64,000 nucleotides of DNA from Nocardiopsis flavescens (GCF_900141985.1 NZ_FQZK01000008.1:124001-188000); one strand, 5' to 3'. Counted from the stretch's first letter, positions 43,180 through 51,805 are shown. Numbers and translations are program-made. Notes: generated by a model not told the origin, from the sequence alone.

Positions 43180-43614
43180 ATGCCAGTGGGCCAGTTGTCA
43201 ACCCCCGGAAACACCGCTGGCACTCCCCCCGCCGCACGGCCCCGGGGTGGGGCGCCCGCCGGGCCGGCTCCGGGAGCGTGCTCGGGGCCGCGCGCACCGC
43301 GCCGGCCGGTCCCCTCGTCGACGGGCACGCGCGGCCGGTCCGTCCGGGCCCGGCGGGCCACGCTCCGAGGGCCCGGCCACGTCGTCGAAGCGGGGGCGGG
43401 CCGGGTCGGGTGCGGGCCGGTGGAGGCGGCCCGGGCACAGGTGCCGTCCGGCGACGGCCGCGCCCGTGGCGGGCCGCGGTGACGGAGCCGGGGGTGACAG
43501 GGCGGGGAAGAAACGGCGAATTCGCCCCCGGCCGCCGTTGGGGGCCTGCCGGTGCGGTCGCGTGTGGCGCATACTCGGCTGCGGCACCGCCCCCGACGGA
43601 GGAACGCACCCAGG
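43180..43614. other. Gap before the GH92 gene
   Basis: About 435 bp without an accepted gene. The end nearest the permease carries its promoter and further TGGC/GCCA half-sites. CATACT near 43570 is a possible -10 for the GH92 gene. Nothing else was recognised. Confidence 0.4.
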
Positions 43615-46032
43615 ATGTTCGCCCCGCTCCGCTCCCCCCGCCCCCCGACCGCCGTCCTGGCCCTGGCCCTGGGCGCCGCGCTGCTGGCGCCGCCCGCGGC
43701 GGCGGCCCCCGTGCAGGCGCCCGCGCCCGCCACGGTCACGTCCCCCTCCCGCCACGTGGACCCGTTCGTCGGGACCGCGGGCGGCGGCAACACCTACCCC
43801 GGCGCCGTACGCCCCTTCGGGATGATCTCGTGGAGCCCCACCACGACCCCCGGCGACCAGACCGACACGGGGGCGGCCAACGGCTACCACTACGGCACCA
43901 CCCGGGTGCGCGGCTTCGCGCTGACGCACGTCAACGGGGCGGGCTGCCACCCCGGGGCGGCCGGGGACGTGCCGATCATGCCGGTGACCGTGCCGGTGGA
44001 CTCCTCCCCCAGCGCCGACGCCGCCGACGAGGTCTTCGCGAGCGACTTCGACCACGCCCGGGAGTCGGCCGAGCCGGGCCGCTACACCGTGACCCTGGAC
44101 AACGGGGTGCGCACGGACCTGGCGGTGGGCGACCGGGCCGGGCTGGGCGCGTTCTCCTTCCCCGAGGGGGAGCCCGCCGCCCTGCTGTTCCGCACGTCCA
44201 ACTCGCTCAACGGCAGCGAGGACGCCGAGATCCGCATCGACGAGGAGTCCCGCACGGTGTCGGGGTCGGTGCTGACCGGCGCGTTCTGCGGCCAGCGCGC
44301 CAACGGCGGCGAGAACAACCGCCGCTCCTACTACCGGCTGCACTTCACGGCCCGGTTCGACACCGCCTTCAGCGAGGTGGGCACCTGGGAGGACGACCGG
44401 CTGCGGCCGGGGACCACCGAGGCCTCCGGCGGCGAGGGCTACGACCGTTCGGCGCGCCGGGGCACCGGCTCGGGCGGGTACGTGGGCTTCCCCGGGGGGT
44501 CGGACGTGCGGGTGCGGGTCGGCATCTCCTACGTGAGCGGGGAGAACGCGGCGGCCAACCTGGACGCGGAGGTCTCGGCGGGCGACACCGTGGACGCGGT
44601 GGCCGAGCGCGCGCGCCGGTCCTGGGACGACCGGCTCGGCGCGGTCCGGGTGGGCGGCGGCACGGAGGAGGAGTACTCGGTGTTCTACACCGCGCTCTAC
44701 CACGCCCTGCTCCAGCCCAACCTGGTCAGCGACGTGGACGGCCGCTACCCGGGCATGGACGGCGAGGCGCACCGGGTGGCCGACGGGCAGGGGGCGCAGT
44801 ACACCAACTTCTCCGGCTGGGACCAGTACCGGGCGCAGATCCAGCTGCTCGCCCTGCTGGAGCCGGAGGTGGCGGGGGACTTCGCGCAGTCGCTGCTGAA
44901 CTTCGCCGGGCAGAACGGGGGCGTGTGGGACCGCTGGGTGCACGTCAACGGGCCCACGCACGTGATGACGGGCGACCCGTCGGCGGCCACCCTGGCGACC
45001 TTCGTCGCGATGGGCGCGGACGGGTTCGACACCGGGGCCGCCTACGGGTCCCTGCGGGCCCAGGCCACCGAGCCGCACCCGGACGGGCTGTCCGACGCGG
45101 GCTGCCCGGGCCAGTGCGAGGGCCAGCGCCCCGGGCTGGAGCGCTACCTGGAGCTGCGCTACGCGCCGCAGGACGACTGCCACTGCTGGGGCGGCGCCGC
45201 CGAGACGCTGGAGGCGTCCGTGGCGGACGGCGCCCTGGCGCACTGGGCGGCCCGCACGGGGCGGGACGCGGACGCGGAGCTGTTCGGCGCGCGGGGCGGG
45301 TACTGGCGCAACGTGTTCGACCCGGACGAGGGGTACATCCGGCCGTGGAACGCGGACGGGTCCTGGTCGGGGGCGTTCGACCCTGCCTCCCAGCACGGGT
45401 TCGCCCAGGGCTCCGGCGCCACCTACACCTGGATGGTGCCGCAGGACGTCGCCGGGCTCGCCGAGGCGATGGGGGGCCGGGAGCGGGCGGCCGAGCGCCT
45501 GGACGGGTTCTTCCGCACGCCGGACGGGGAGTGGTCGGTGGGCGGCGGCGACCCGCTGCGCTACGACCCGACCAACGAGCCGGGCATCCACGCCCCGTGG
45601 CTGTACAACGCCCTCGGGCAGCTCTGGAAGACGCAGGAGACGGTGCGCGAGATCGCGTCGTCCCAGTACGGGACGGGTCCGGAGGGGCTGCCGGGCAACG
45701 ACGACCTGGGCACGATGTCGGCCTGGTACGTGTTCGCGGCGCTGGGGCTGTTCCCGCAGGCGCCGGGGCGGGCCGAGCTGCTGCTGTCCGGCCCGGCGTT
45801 CCCCTACGCGCGGATCGCCCCGGCGGGGCGCCCGCCGATCACCGTCGCCGCCCCGGGGGCGGGGCCGGACGCGGTGTACGTGCACGCGGTGCGGCTGGAC
45901 GGGGCCGCGTACGGGCGGTCGTGGCTGCCCGAGTCGTTCGTGCTCGAAGGAGGCCACCTGTCGTTCGCGCTGTCGGCCACGCCGAACACCGCCTGGGCCA
46001 CCGGTGAGGACGCCCTGCCGATCGACCGCTGA
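43615..46032 (+). CDS. Secreted GH92 alpha-1,2-mannosidase
   Basis: 805 residues from ATG at 43615; GGAGGA lies 11 bases upstream, slightly far. A Sec signal peptide (TAVLALALGAALLAPPAAAA) spans ~12-31. The N-terminal beta-sandwich starts with RHVDPFVGTAGGGNTYPGAV, the family hallmark, followed by FALTHVNGAGCHPGAAGDVP. The (alpha/alpha)6 domain carries YTNFSGWDQYRAQIQLLALL and the catalytic-region motif GNDDLGTMSAWYVFAALGL (~701-719). GH92 enzymes are calcium-dependent exo-mannosidases that trim mannans or N-glycans. A terminator follows at once. Confidence 0.95.
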   Translation: MFAPLRSPRPPTAVLALALGAALLAPPAAAAPVQAPAPATVTSPSRHVDPFVGTAGGGNTYPGAVRPFGMISWSPTTTPGDQTDTGAANGYHYGTTRVRGFALTHVNGAGCHPGAAGDVPIMPVTVPVDSSPSADAADEVFASDFDHARESAEPGRYTVTLDNGVRTDLAVGDRAGLGAFSFPEGEPAALLFRTSNSLNGSEDAEIRIDEESRTVSGSVLTGAFCGQRANGGENNRRSYYRLHFTARFDTAFSEVGTWEDDRLRPGTTEASGGEGYDRSARRGTGSGGYVGFPGGSDVRVRVGISYVSGENAAANLDAEVSAGDTVDAVAERARRSWDDRLGAVRVGGGTEEEYSVFYTALYHALLQPNLVSDVDGRYPGMDGEAHRVADGQGAQYTNFSGWDQYRAQIQLLALLEPEVAGDFAQSLLNFAGQNGGVWDRWVHVNGPTHVMTGDPSAATLATFVAMGADGFDTGAAYGSLRAQATEPHPDGLSDAGCPGQCEGQRPGLERYLELRYAPQDDCHCWGGAAETLEASVADGALAHWAARTGRDADAELFGARGGYWRNVFDPDEGYIRPWNADGSWSGAFDPASQHGFAQGSGATYTWMVPQDVAGLAEAMGGRERAAERLDGFFRTPDGEWSVGGGDPLRYDPTNEPGIHAPWLYNALGQLWKTQETVREIASSQYGTGPEGLPGNDDLGTMSAWYVFAALGLFPQAPGRAELLLSGPAFPYARIAPAGRPPITVAAPGAGPDAVYVHAVRLDGAAYGRSWLPESFVLEGGHLSFALSATPNTAWATGEDALPIDR

Positions 46033-46035
46033 CCG

Positions 46036-46062
46036 GGCCCCGGCCCGCACCCCGCCGGGGCC
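46036..46062 (+). terminator. Terminator of the GH92 gene
   Basis: GGCCCCGG (46036-46043) pairs with CCGGGGCC (46055-46062) around 11 bases, starting three bases after the stop codon. Confidence 0.6.
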
Positions 46063-46382
46063 GCTGCGGGGGACCGGCTGCGGGCGCCCCGGGGGCGGAA
46101 CGGGGTGCTCCCGGCCGGGCCCGCGTCCGTGGGCGCGCCGGACCCCGCCGTGGCCGGGAGGCGGCCCGCCGCGGTCGGTGCGGTGCGGGCCCGCCGCGTG
46201 TACGCCTCCCCGGCGGGAGAGCGCCCGGTCCCGCCGGGCCGGGCGCGGAAAGCCGTGTGCCCCGGCAGCGCCGGGCCGGGGGCCGGTCCCGCCGGCCGGG
46301 CCGTTCGACGCACCGGCCGCCGATGATCCGCGGGCACATCGAGGCCCCCGTCCGGGCGACCCACGCGCCCGGCGGGCCGGGG
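46063..46382. other. Gap between convergent GH92 and SRPBCC genes
   Basis: About 320 bp of GC-rich filler with no coding frame and no feature beyond the terminator just before it. Confidence 0.4.
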
Positions 46383-46844
46383 TCAGGCGGGTTCGACGAA
46401 GGCGGCGAGCTTGGCCAGGGACGAGGCGAGCCCGGCCGCGTGGTCCTCGGCGGAGATGCCCGGCGGGACGTCCCGGGCGGCCACGGACACCACGGTGGCG
46501 TCGCCGTCGGGGGTGAGCGTCCAGGTCATGGTCATGGTCCCGGCGAAGGCCGGGTCGTCGGAGTCGAACACCGCGCGCTGGACCACCCGCTCCCCCGGGG
46601 CGAGTTCGGCGAAGCCCACCTCGACGACGTCGGTGCCCGCGTCCGTCTTGCCGTGGCCCGGCTCCCGGTAGGTGAGGGTCATGCGGAAGCCGCCGCCCGG
46701 GCGCGCGTCGAAGTGCTCCATCCGGCCGGTCATGTCCTCGGGCGGCAGCCACCGCTCCAGGGCGGCCGGGTCCAGCAGGGCCCGGTAGACGTCCCCGGCC
46801 GGGGCGGCGACGCGCCGCTCCCCGCGGTCCACGCGTTCGGTCAT
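46383..46844 (-). CDS. SRPBCC / AHSA1-like ligand-binding protein
   Basis: 153 residues from ATG at 46844 with GAGGAG upstream. A helix-grip protein of the AHSA1/ATPase-activator C-terminal type: RRVAAPAGDVYRALLDPAAL and LERWLPPEDMTGRMEHFDA at the start, GGGFRMTLTY in the middle, GTMTMTWTLTPDGDATVVSV and the long C-terminal helix GLASSLAKLAAFVEP. These proteins bind hydrophobic ligands; the ligand is unknown. It stands alone downstream of two stacked hairpins. Confidence 0.88.
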   Translation of the reverse strand: MTERVDRGERRVAAPAGDVYRALLDPAALERWLPPEDMTGRMEHFDARPGGGFRMTLTYREPGHGKTDAGTDVVEVGFAELAPGERVVQRAVFDSDDPAFAGTMTMTWTLTPDGDATVVSVAARDVPPGISAEDHAAGLASSLAKLAAFVEPA

Positions 46845-47151
46845 GGCGTTCTCCTCGGATCGTGACGGTACCGCGCCCACCCTCGCACGCCCCGCCGACG
46901 GTTTCCGGTGCCCCGCCGCGAGAGGCGGGCCGGGCGCCTCGTGGAGCACGCGGAGGCCGGCCGCGGCCGGCCTCCGACGCACGGCGGGAGGGGCGGCCGG
47001 ACCGGCCGCCCCGGAGCGCACTCGCCTCCGGAGAGGGCGGCGCCGGCCCCGCACCGGAGGACACCGGCCGGGCAAAGGACCGCGCACCGGCCGGTGGTCT
47101 CCCCGGCACGGCGGGCGCCGCGCGGGGCCCGCCGGACCGGGAGGAGGCGGG
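46845..47151. other. Gap between methyltransferase and SRPBCC genes
   Basis: No gene; holds the SRPBCC leader and two hairpins (46951-47012). The remaining bases show nothing. Confidence 0.45.
46951..47012 (-). terminator. Tandem terminator hairpins after the methyltransferase
   Basis: Hairpin one (46990-47012): GGGGCGGCCGG-A-CCGGCCGCCCC, 11-bp arms. Hairpin two (46951-46976) is a perfect 26-bp palindrome beginning CGGAGGCCGGCC. Both lie downstream of the methyltransferase stop at 47152 on the minus strand. Confidence 0.6.
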
Positions 47152-47952
47152 TCAGTTCTTGCGGCCCACGCCGCCGAACTCGGCGACCGGGCGGATCTCG
47201 CCGACCTCGGTCTCCAGCGGCCGCCACAGCGCGCAGGAGACCACGCCCGGCTCCAGCAGTTCGAGGCCGTCGAACAGGGCCTCGACGTCCTTGCCGGAGC
47301 GGACGGTGAGCTTGGGCGTGCCCTTCTCGTTCCAGGCGGCGGCCACCTGGTGGGCGCGCTCGCGGTCGATGTCGTCCACCGGGTGGGACACGACGAGGAA
47401 GCTGCCCGGGGCCAGCGCCTCCAGGAGCGTGTCCAGGACGGTGCGGACCTCGGCGGCGTCGTCGATGAAGTTGACCACGCCCAGCAGCATCAGCGCGACC
47501 GGCTGCGACAGGTCCAGGGTCTGCGCGGCCTTGGCGAGGATGCCCGCGGGGTCGCGCAGGTCGGCGTCGATGTAGGCGGTCACGCCCTCGCCGCTCCCGG
47601 TGAGCAGGGCGCGGGCGTGGGTGAGCACCAGGGGGTCGTTGTCGACGTAGACCACGCGCGCGTCCGGGGCGATGGACTGCGCCACCTCGTGGGTGTTGTT
47701 GTGGGTGGGCAGGCCGGTGCCGATGTCGAGGAACTGGCGGATGCCCTCCTCGCGGGCGAGGTAAGTGACGGTCCGGACCAGGAAGGCCCGGTCGGCGACC
47801 GCGTTGTCCACGATCTCGGGGAAGAACGAGCGGATCTGCTCGCCCATCTCGCGGTCGACCGGGTAGTTGTCCTTGCCGCCGAGCCAGTAGTTCCAGATCC
47901 GGGCGTTGTGGGGGACGGTGGTGTCGATCTTGGGGGGAGTCTCGGAGGACAC
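47152..47952 (-). CDS. S-adenosyl methyltransferase, PF04672 (SAV2177) family
   Basis: 266 residues from GTG at 47952, after a GAAGAAGGAA purine run. A Rossmann methyltransferase found in many copies in actinomycetes. Family features: the N-terminal HNARIWNYWLGGKDNYPVDR (~15-34), SAM motif IRQFLDIGTGLPTHNNTHEV (~72-91), and VVYVDNDPLVLTHARALL. The substrate is not known for this family. It stands alone with terminators downstream. Confidence 0.92.
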   Translation of the reverse strand: MSSETPPKIDTTVPHNARIWNYWLGGKDNYPVDREMGEQIRSFFPEIVDNAVADRAFLVRTVTYLAREEGIRQFLDIGTGLPTHNNTHEVAQSIAPDARVVYVDNDPLVLTHARALLTGSGEGVTAYIDADLRDPAGILAKAAQTLDLSQPVALMLLGVVNFIDDAAEVRTVLDTLLEALAPGSFLVVSHPVDDIDRERAHQVAAAWNEKGTPKLTVRSGKDVEALFDGLELLEPGVVSCALWRPLETEVGEIRPVAEFGGVGRKN

Positions 47953-48182
47953 GTTCCTTCTTCCTGGTTCGGGAGCGGTGGAACACCGTTCGCGCGATAT
48001 GCCGCCCAGTAAACGGTTCCCGGGCCCGACGGGCAAGTACCGGAGGCCCCTTCAAGGCCGTTTCTTCAAATAATGCACATTCCGGACACGCCTCTCCCGT
48101 CGGCGCGTCCGGTACGGAAATCGCGGGCGGCCCCCGCCCCCGGAGCGGTAGTTTGCCGATGGTCCGACGACGGGAGCCGCCC

Positions 48183-48956
48183 ATGAAGCACGCATCACCG
48201 GAATTCGCCGCGATCGCCGCCGAGCACACCCTCCTGCGCTGCCAGGTGGGCTCGGGCGCGCACGGGCTCGGCCTGCCCGGCCTGCACGACCGCGACGAGA
48301 TGGGGATCTGCGTCGAACCCGCCGAGTACGTGATCGGGCTGCGCGGGTTCGAGCAGTACGTGTACCGCTCCCAGGGCGAGCACGAGCGCTCCGGGCACGG
48401 CGACCTCGACCTCACCGTCTACTCGCTGCGCAAGTGGATGCGCCTGGCGCTGGACGGCAACCCCACCGTGCTGCTGCCGCTGTTCGTGCCCGAGGAGGAG
48501 GTCGTGGAGATCACCGGCGCCGGGCGCGACCTGCGCTCCCGGGCCGACCGGATCGTCTCCCGCCGTGCCGGGCACCGGTTCCTGGGGTACCTGCGCGCCC
48601 AGCGCGAGCGGATGGAGGGCACCCGCGGCGGCAGGCACACCAACCGGCCCGAACTCGTGGAGCGGTACGGGTTCGACACCAAGTTCGCCTACCACATGGT
48701 CCGGCTGGGGGTGCAGGGCGTGGAGCTGATGGAGACCGGGCGCATCTCCCTGCCGATGCCCGAGCCCGACCGGGCGTGGCTGCGCGCGCTGCGCCGCGGC
48801 GAGCACTCCAGGGCCCGGGCGCTGGAGCGCGCCGGGGAGCTGGAGGCGCGGCTGGCCGCGCTGTGCACGAGCGCCGACCTGCCCGGGGAGCCGGACGCCG
48901 CCTGGGCCGACCGGTGGCTGGTGGACACCTACCGGGCGGCCTGGGACCGGGGGTGA
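48183..48956 (+). CDS. RlaP-type DNA-polymerase-beta-fold nucleotidyltransferase
   Basis: 257 residues from ATG at 48183 with GGGAGCC upstream (a GTG-like extension is unlikely). COG3541/PF10127 nucleotidyltransferase, a group linked to RNA repair. The fold starts with LLRCQVGSGAHGLGLPG (~21-37), the metal Asp lie in HDRDEMGICVEP (~39-50) and DLDLTVYSLRKWMRLALDG carries the third Asp. The helical C-terminal part has YGFDTKFAYHMVRLGVQGVE, another family block. No ligase gene is adjacent; the tRNA-like elements at 51.6 kb are the nearest RNA genes. Confidence 0.88.
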   Translation: MKHASPEFAAIAAEHTLLRCQVGSGAHGLGLPGLHDRDEMGICVEPAEYVIGLRGFEQYVYRSQGEHERSGHGDLDLTVYSLRKWMRLALDGNPTVLLPLFVPEEEVVEITGAGRDLRSRADRIVSRRAGHRFLGYLRAQRERMEGTRGGRHTNRPELVERYGFDTKFAYHMVRLGVQGVELMETGRISLPMPEPDRAWLRALRRGEHSRARALERAGELEARLAALCTSADLPGEPDAAWADRWLVDTYRAAWDRG

Positions 48957-49073
48957 ACGCGCAGGTTGCGACGGCCGACCCGGCGCGGCGGTCCGCCGGG
49001 GGCGAGATAGGCTGACCGACCGTAGAGGTAGGTGCCGGGCGAGTGCCGGCATGGAACGTGAGGAAGCCCAACC

Positions 49074-49166
49074 GTGATCGGAACCATCGCCGTCGTGCTG
49101 ATGTGCGTGAGCCTGTCGATGATGATCGTCGCCGGCCTCATCGCCACGCTGATCAAGACCCGCTAG
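49074..49166 (+). CDS. 30-residue single-span membrane microprotein
   Basis: GTG at 49074, AGGAAG nine bases upstream, TAG at 49164-49166. Almost the whole product is one hydrophobic helix (VVLMCVSLSMMIVAGLIATL, residues ~7-26) ending in a basic IKTR tail, so the N-terminus should face out. Four methionines and one cysteine in the helix are notable. Codon use is normal for the genome. It lies between rlaP-like and zinc-finger genes in its own 280-bp slot. Function unknown. Confidence 0.6.
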   Translation: MIGTIAVVLMCVSLSMMIVAGLIATLIKTR

Positions 49167-49215
49167 CGTGCCGGGCGCGCCCCCAGGGGTGCGCCCGCGG
49201 CCCCACTCCGCCGCC

Positions 49216-50559
49216 TCACTCCCCGGGCCCGGCCTCGACGAGGTCGTGGCGGGCCAGTTCGGTGCCGTCGCCGCCGATGACGGCCACCTGCCCCCCGGAG
49301 ATCTCGTAGCGGGTCTCCCCGGCCAGGGCCGTGTAGCCGTCCCCCTCCCTGCGGGCCGGGATCACCATGGGCTCGCCGGTGCCGTCGAGGAACTCGCCGA
49401 AGTAGTAGAGGTCCCCCGCACCGTCGGCGCACAGGACGATCCGGTGCCGTGGGGTCTCGTAGGACTCCACCAGCGGCCCGGGCTCCGCCGCGCCGGGCAG
49501 CAGCGCGGCCACCCGCTCGGGGCAGGGTCGCTGGGGCGGGGGTCCGGACGGCGCCCCCGAGGGGGCGTCCCGGGGCAGCAGCCACCACAGCGACAAGGCG
49601 GTCAGGCCGACCGCGCCCAGGGCGAGCGCGCGCACGGTCCCGGCCGGCGGGCGCAGCCGGCTCCGGGCGCCGACGACCGGCAGCGGCTCCGTGGGCGCCT
49701 CGCCGGACACGCCCGGGGCGATGGCCCCGGGGCCGCCGGGGTGCCGGCCGGGACCGCCCTCACCACGCGTCCCCCGTGCACCGCCCGGCGCGGACGCGCC
49801 CCCGGCCCCGAGCGCGCCATCCCCTCCAGGCGCGGCCCCTCGCATCCGGGCCCCGGGCGCACCGGGCGCACCTCCCGGCGCAAAGGCCCTGGGAGGCGCA
49901 GGAACACCGCCCGTCCTCGCACCACCGACCCCGGGCGCACCACGCGCCCCAGGCACATCGGCTGCTCGGGATGGCTCAGGGGCTCCACCCGCTCCCCGAC
50001 CATCACCACCACCGGGCGCAGGCGTACCACCCGGCACAAGAGCACCCGGACGCCCGGCAGCGGCCTCGGGCACGGGTGTATCCGGAGACGCGGCAGCCCC
50101 GGGGACACCACCGACGACAGGCGCACCATACGGCCCGGGGGTCGCGGACACCTCCGGAGCACCGCTTCCGGGAGCGGAGGCGGTGACGGCGGGCGGGGCC
50201 GCACCGCCTGTTCCCCGCGGCTCCGAGGCACCCCCCACCCCGGGCCCCTCACGGAGCCCTGGAGTCTCGGCGGCACCGCGGGGGGCCGCGGCGGTAGCGT
50301 GCGGCGGAACGGCCGCGGACCGCGGTCCCGGGGGCGGGAGTTCGGGGGGCTCCAGCACACGGACCGGGGGCAACCGCTCCCCGGCCGGTCGCGGGGCGGC
50401 CGGGGCGTGGAAGGTGTCGGCCCCCGCCGGCTCCGCCAGGAGGTCCGCCGGTCCCCCGTCCCGCGTCACGGTGCGGACGGTGTCGCACACCAGGCACGCC
50501 CGGTTCGCGACCTCGTTGAGCGCCGCGCACACCCCGCACCGCCAGTCGGCTCCCGCCAC
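49216..50559 (-). CDS. RanBP2-type zinc finger membrane protein with Gly/Pro/Ala-rich stalk
   Basis: 447 residues from GTG at 50559, with GGGAGG close upstream. The N-terminus is a textbook RanBP2 zinc finger, WRCGVCAALNEVANRACLVC (W-x-C-x2-C-x3-N-x6-C-x2-C). Then comes ~240 residues of low-complexity Gly/Pro/Ala sequence with collagen-like GAPG units, one membrane helix (VRALALGAVGLTALSLWWLL, ~325-344) and an outer ~100-residue domain (HRIVLCADGAGDLYYFGEFL). The finger would be cytoplasmic and the C-terminal domain outside. Function unknown. Confidence 0.7.
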   Translation of the reverse strand: MAGADWRCGVCAALNEVANRACLVCDTVRTVTRDGGPADLLAEPAGADTFHAPAAPRPAGERLPPVRVLEPPELPPPGPRSAAVPPHATAAAPRGAAETPGLREGPGVGGASEPRGTGGAAPPAVTASAPGSGAPEVSATPGPYGAPVVGGVPGAAASPDTPVPEAAAGRPGALVPGGTPAPGGGDGRGAGGAPEPSRAADVPGARGAPGVGGARTGGVPAPPRAFAPGGAPGAPGARMRGAAPGGDGALGAGGASAPGGARGTRGEGGPGRHPGGPGAIAPGVSGEAPTEPLPVVGARSRLRPPAGTVRALALGAVGLTALSLWWLLPRDAPSGAPSGPPPQRPCPERVAALLPGAAEPGPLVESYETPRHRIVLCADGAGDLYYFGEFLDGTGEPMVIPARREGDGYTALAGETRYEISGGQVAVIGGDGTELARHDLVEAGPGE

Positions 50560-50787
50560 GGGTCCTCCCTCCGAACAGCCCCACCGTACGCCGCCGGACC
50601 CCCGAAACGGGTGGGAACTCCGCAATCCGAGCGCTCTGGAATTACCCCCGTATACCGCTGGGAACCCTGGCGGACCACCCGCCCCGGCAGCCCCTCCACC
50701 GCGACCGCGCTCCCCTTACCCTCCGTTCCGGGAACCTCACCGCCGCGGCCATGGCCGCCCCCGGCGCGGTCGGAGATCCTCGAAGAC

Positions 50788-51540
50788 ATGCCCCGGAACC
50801 TCGTGCGCGCCCGCCCCTGCGACGGTCCCACCCTGCACGGCGGCCGCTGCCGCCGCCCCCGCCTGGTCCCGCCCTGCGCCGACCACACCCCGCACGCGCT
50901 GGCCCGCCGGGTCGCCACGGCCCCCTGGCGGCACCGCCCCGCGCCGCTGGCGGTCCCCCGCCGCAGCGGCCCGCTGCTGCGCGCCCTGCTCCCCGACGGC
51001 TGGCCGGTCGCCCGGGACGCCCCGGGCAACGCCGAGCGCGCCCGCCGCTGGCTCACCCCCCGCACCCGCGCCGCGCTGGACTGCTTCGCCCCCCTGCTGC
51101 CGGCCGCGCGCCGGCCGCGGATCTGCTCCCCCTCGCACCACGCGAACTGCCCCGCCCTGGAGGCCCTGGCCCGCGCCTGCGAGTCCCCCGCCGCCCCCGC
51201 CTCCGGGGCGCTGCACCGCATCGCCGAGGACGGCTTCGCCGACCTGGGCCCCCTCCCCGAGCACCGCATCGCCCGCGACCTGGCCCGGGCCAAGCAGGAG
51301 CAGCTGGCACTGCGCGCGTTCTCCCCCGGCGCCGCCGTGGAGCGCCCGGTGCCCCACCTGGCAGACCTGGCCCTGTCCCTGCGGCTGCTGGGCGTGCTGG
51401 CCTGCTCCGTGCAGGGCCGCGCCCGCTGGTGCCCGTGCCTGGCGACGCTGCTGGCCAGGGGCCCGCTGCCGGACCCGGCAGCGGTGTTCGAGCTGGCGAC
51501 CCGCTTCTCCGTCCCCTACGGACTGGCGGCCGGGGCCTGA
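50788..51540 (+). CDS. Cys/His-motif protein of unknown function
   Basis: 250 residues from ATG at 50788; no strong ribosome site. The start RPCDGPTLHGGRCRRPRLVP followed by PCADHTPH has a C-x9-C...C-x2-H arrangement like the small 'C-x-x-P-T-x-x-G-x-x-C' metal-binding modules of actinomycetes. The remainder is helical with further Cys (RICSPSHHANCPALEALARA, RARWCPCLATLLARG). Codon bias supports it. A small GCGG-AAAA-CCGC hairpin at 51548-51559 follows the stop, directly before the tRNA-like array. Confidence 0.6.
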   Translation: MPRNLVRARPCDGPTLHGGRCRRPRLVPPCADHTPHALARRVATAPWRHRPAPLAVPRRSGPLLRALLPDGWPVARDAPGNAERARRWLTPRTRAALDCFAPLLPAARRPRICSPSHHANCPALEALARACESPAAPASGALHRIAEDGFADLGPLPEHRIARDLARAKQEQLALRAFSPGAAVERPVPHLADLALSLRLLGVLACSVQGRARWCPCLATLLARGPLPDPAAVFELATRFSVPYGLAAGA

Positions 51541-51601
51541 CCGGCCCGCGGAAAACCGCTTCCCCACCGCACCCCCGAAACGCTACGGTTCCACCCATCG
51601 A

Positions 51602-51674
51602 CGACGTGTAGCTCAGTCAGGAGAGCGTCCGGCTCATAACCGGGAGGTCGCGGGGGCAGGGCCCGCCACGTCGA
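51602..51674 (+). tRNA. tRNA-like element 1, anticodon CAU, aberrant T-loop
   Basis: A full cloverleaf can be drawn: acceptor CGACGTG/CACGTCG (51602-51608, 51667-51673), D-stem GCTC/GAGC, anticodon stem TCCGG/CCGGG with loop CTCATAA (anticodon 51635-51637), five-base variable loop, T-stem GCGGG/CCCGC. The T-loop is GGCAGGG instead of TTCRANN, so T54, T55 and A58 are absent, and CCA is not encoded. It is unlikely to be a normal elongator or initiator tRNA; a tRNA mimic is more likely. Confidence 0.65.
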
Positions 51675-51676
51675 CG

Positions 51677-51690
51677 GCCCCGCCAGGGGC
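51677..51690 (+). other. Spacer hairpin between tRNA-like elements 1 and 2
   Basis: GCCCC-GCCA-GGGGC fills almost the whole 18-base spacer. It could be a processing signal or weak terminator. Confidence 0.5.
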
Positions 51691-51692
51691 GA

Positions 51693-51765
51693 CGGTACGT
51701 GGCTCAGTCAGTGGAGCGCCCGGCTTCGGTCCGGGAGGGCGCGGGGGCGGAACCCGCCGTACCGG
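51693..51765 (+). tRNA. tRNA-like element 2, anticodon UCG, aberrant T-loop
   Basis: Cloverleaf with acceptor CGGTACG/CGTACCG (51693-51699, 51758-51764), D-stem GCTC/GAGC, anticodon stem CCCGG/CCGGG with loop CTTCGGT (anticodon TCG, 51726-51728), T-stem GCGGG/CCCGC and T-loop GGCGGAA. The D-loop AGTCAGTG lacks the G18-G19 pair. The acceptor stem differs from element 1 on both strands but stays fully paired. A tRNA-Arg reading is formally possible but unlikely with these loops. Confidence 0.65.
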
Positions 51766-51766
51766 C

Positions 51767-51802
51767 GGGCTGACGCGCGCCCCCGACCGCGCGCGTCGGC
51801 CC
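51767..51802 (+). other. Strong spacer hairpin between tRNA-like elements 2 and 3
   Basis: GGGCTGACGCGCGC (51767-51780) pairs with GCGCGCGTCGGCCC (51789-51802): 14 pairs including one T-G wobble, loop CCCCGACC. It lies between the last two elements and could terminate, attenuate or guide processing of the array transcript. Confidence 0.6.
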
Positions 51803-51805
51803 ACA

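Noticed and set aside
43198..47109. A minus-strand frame open for about 1,300 codons opposite GH92
   Set aside because: Codon positions are wrong for the genome, and the true genes (GH92, SRPBCC) explain the sequence. It is a shadow.
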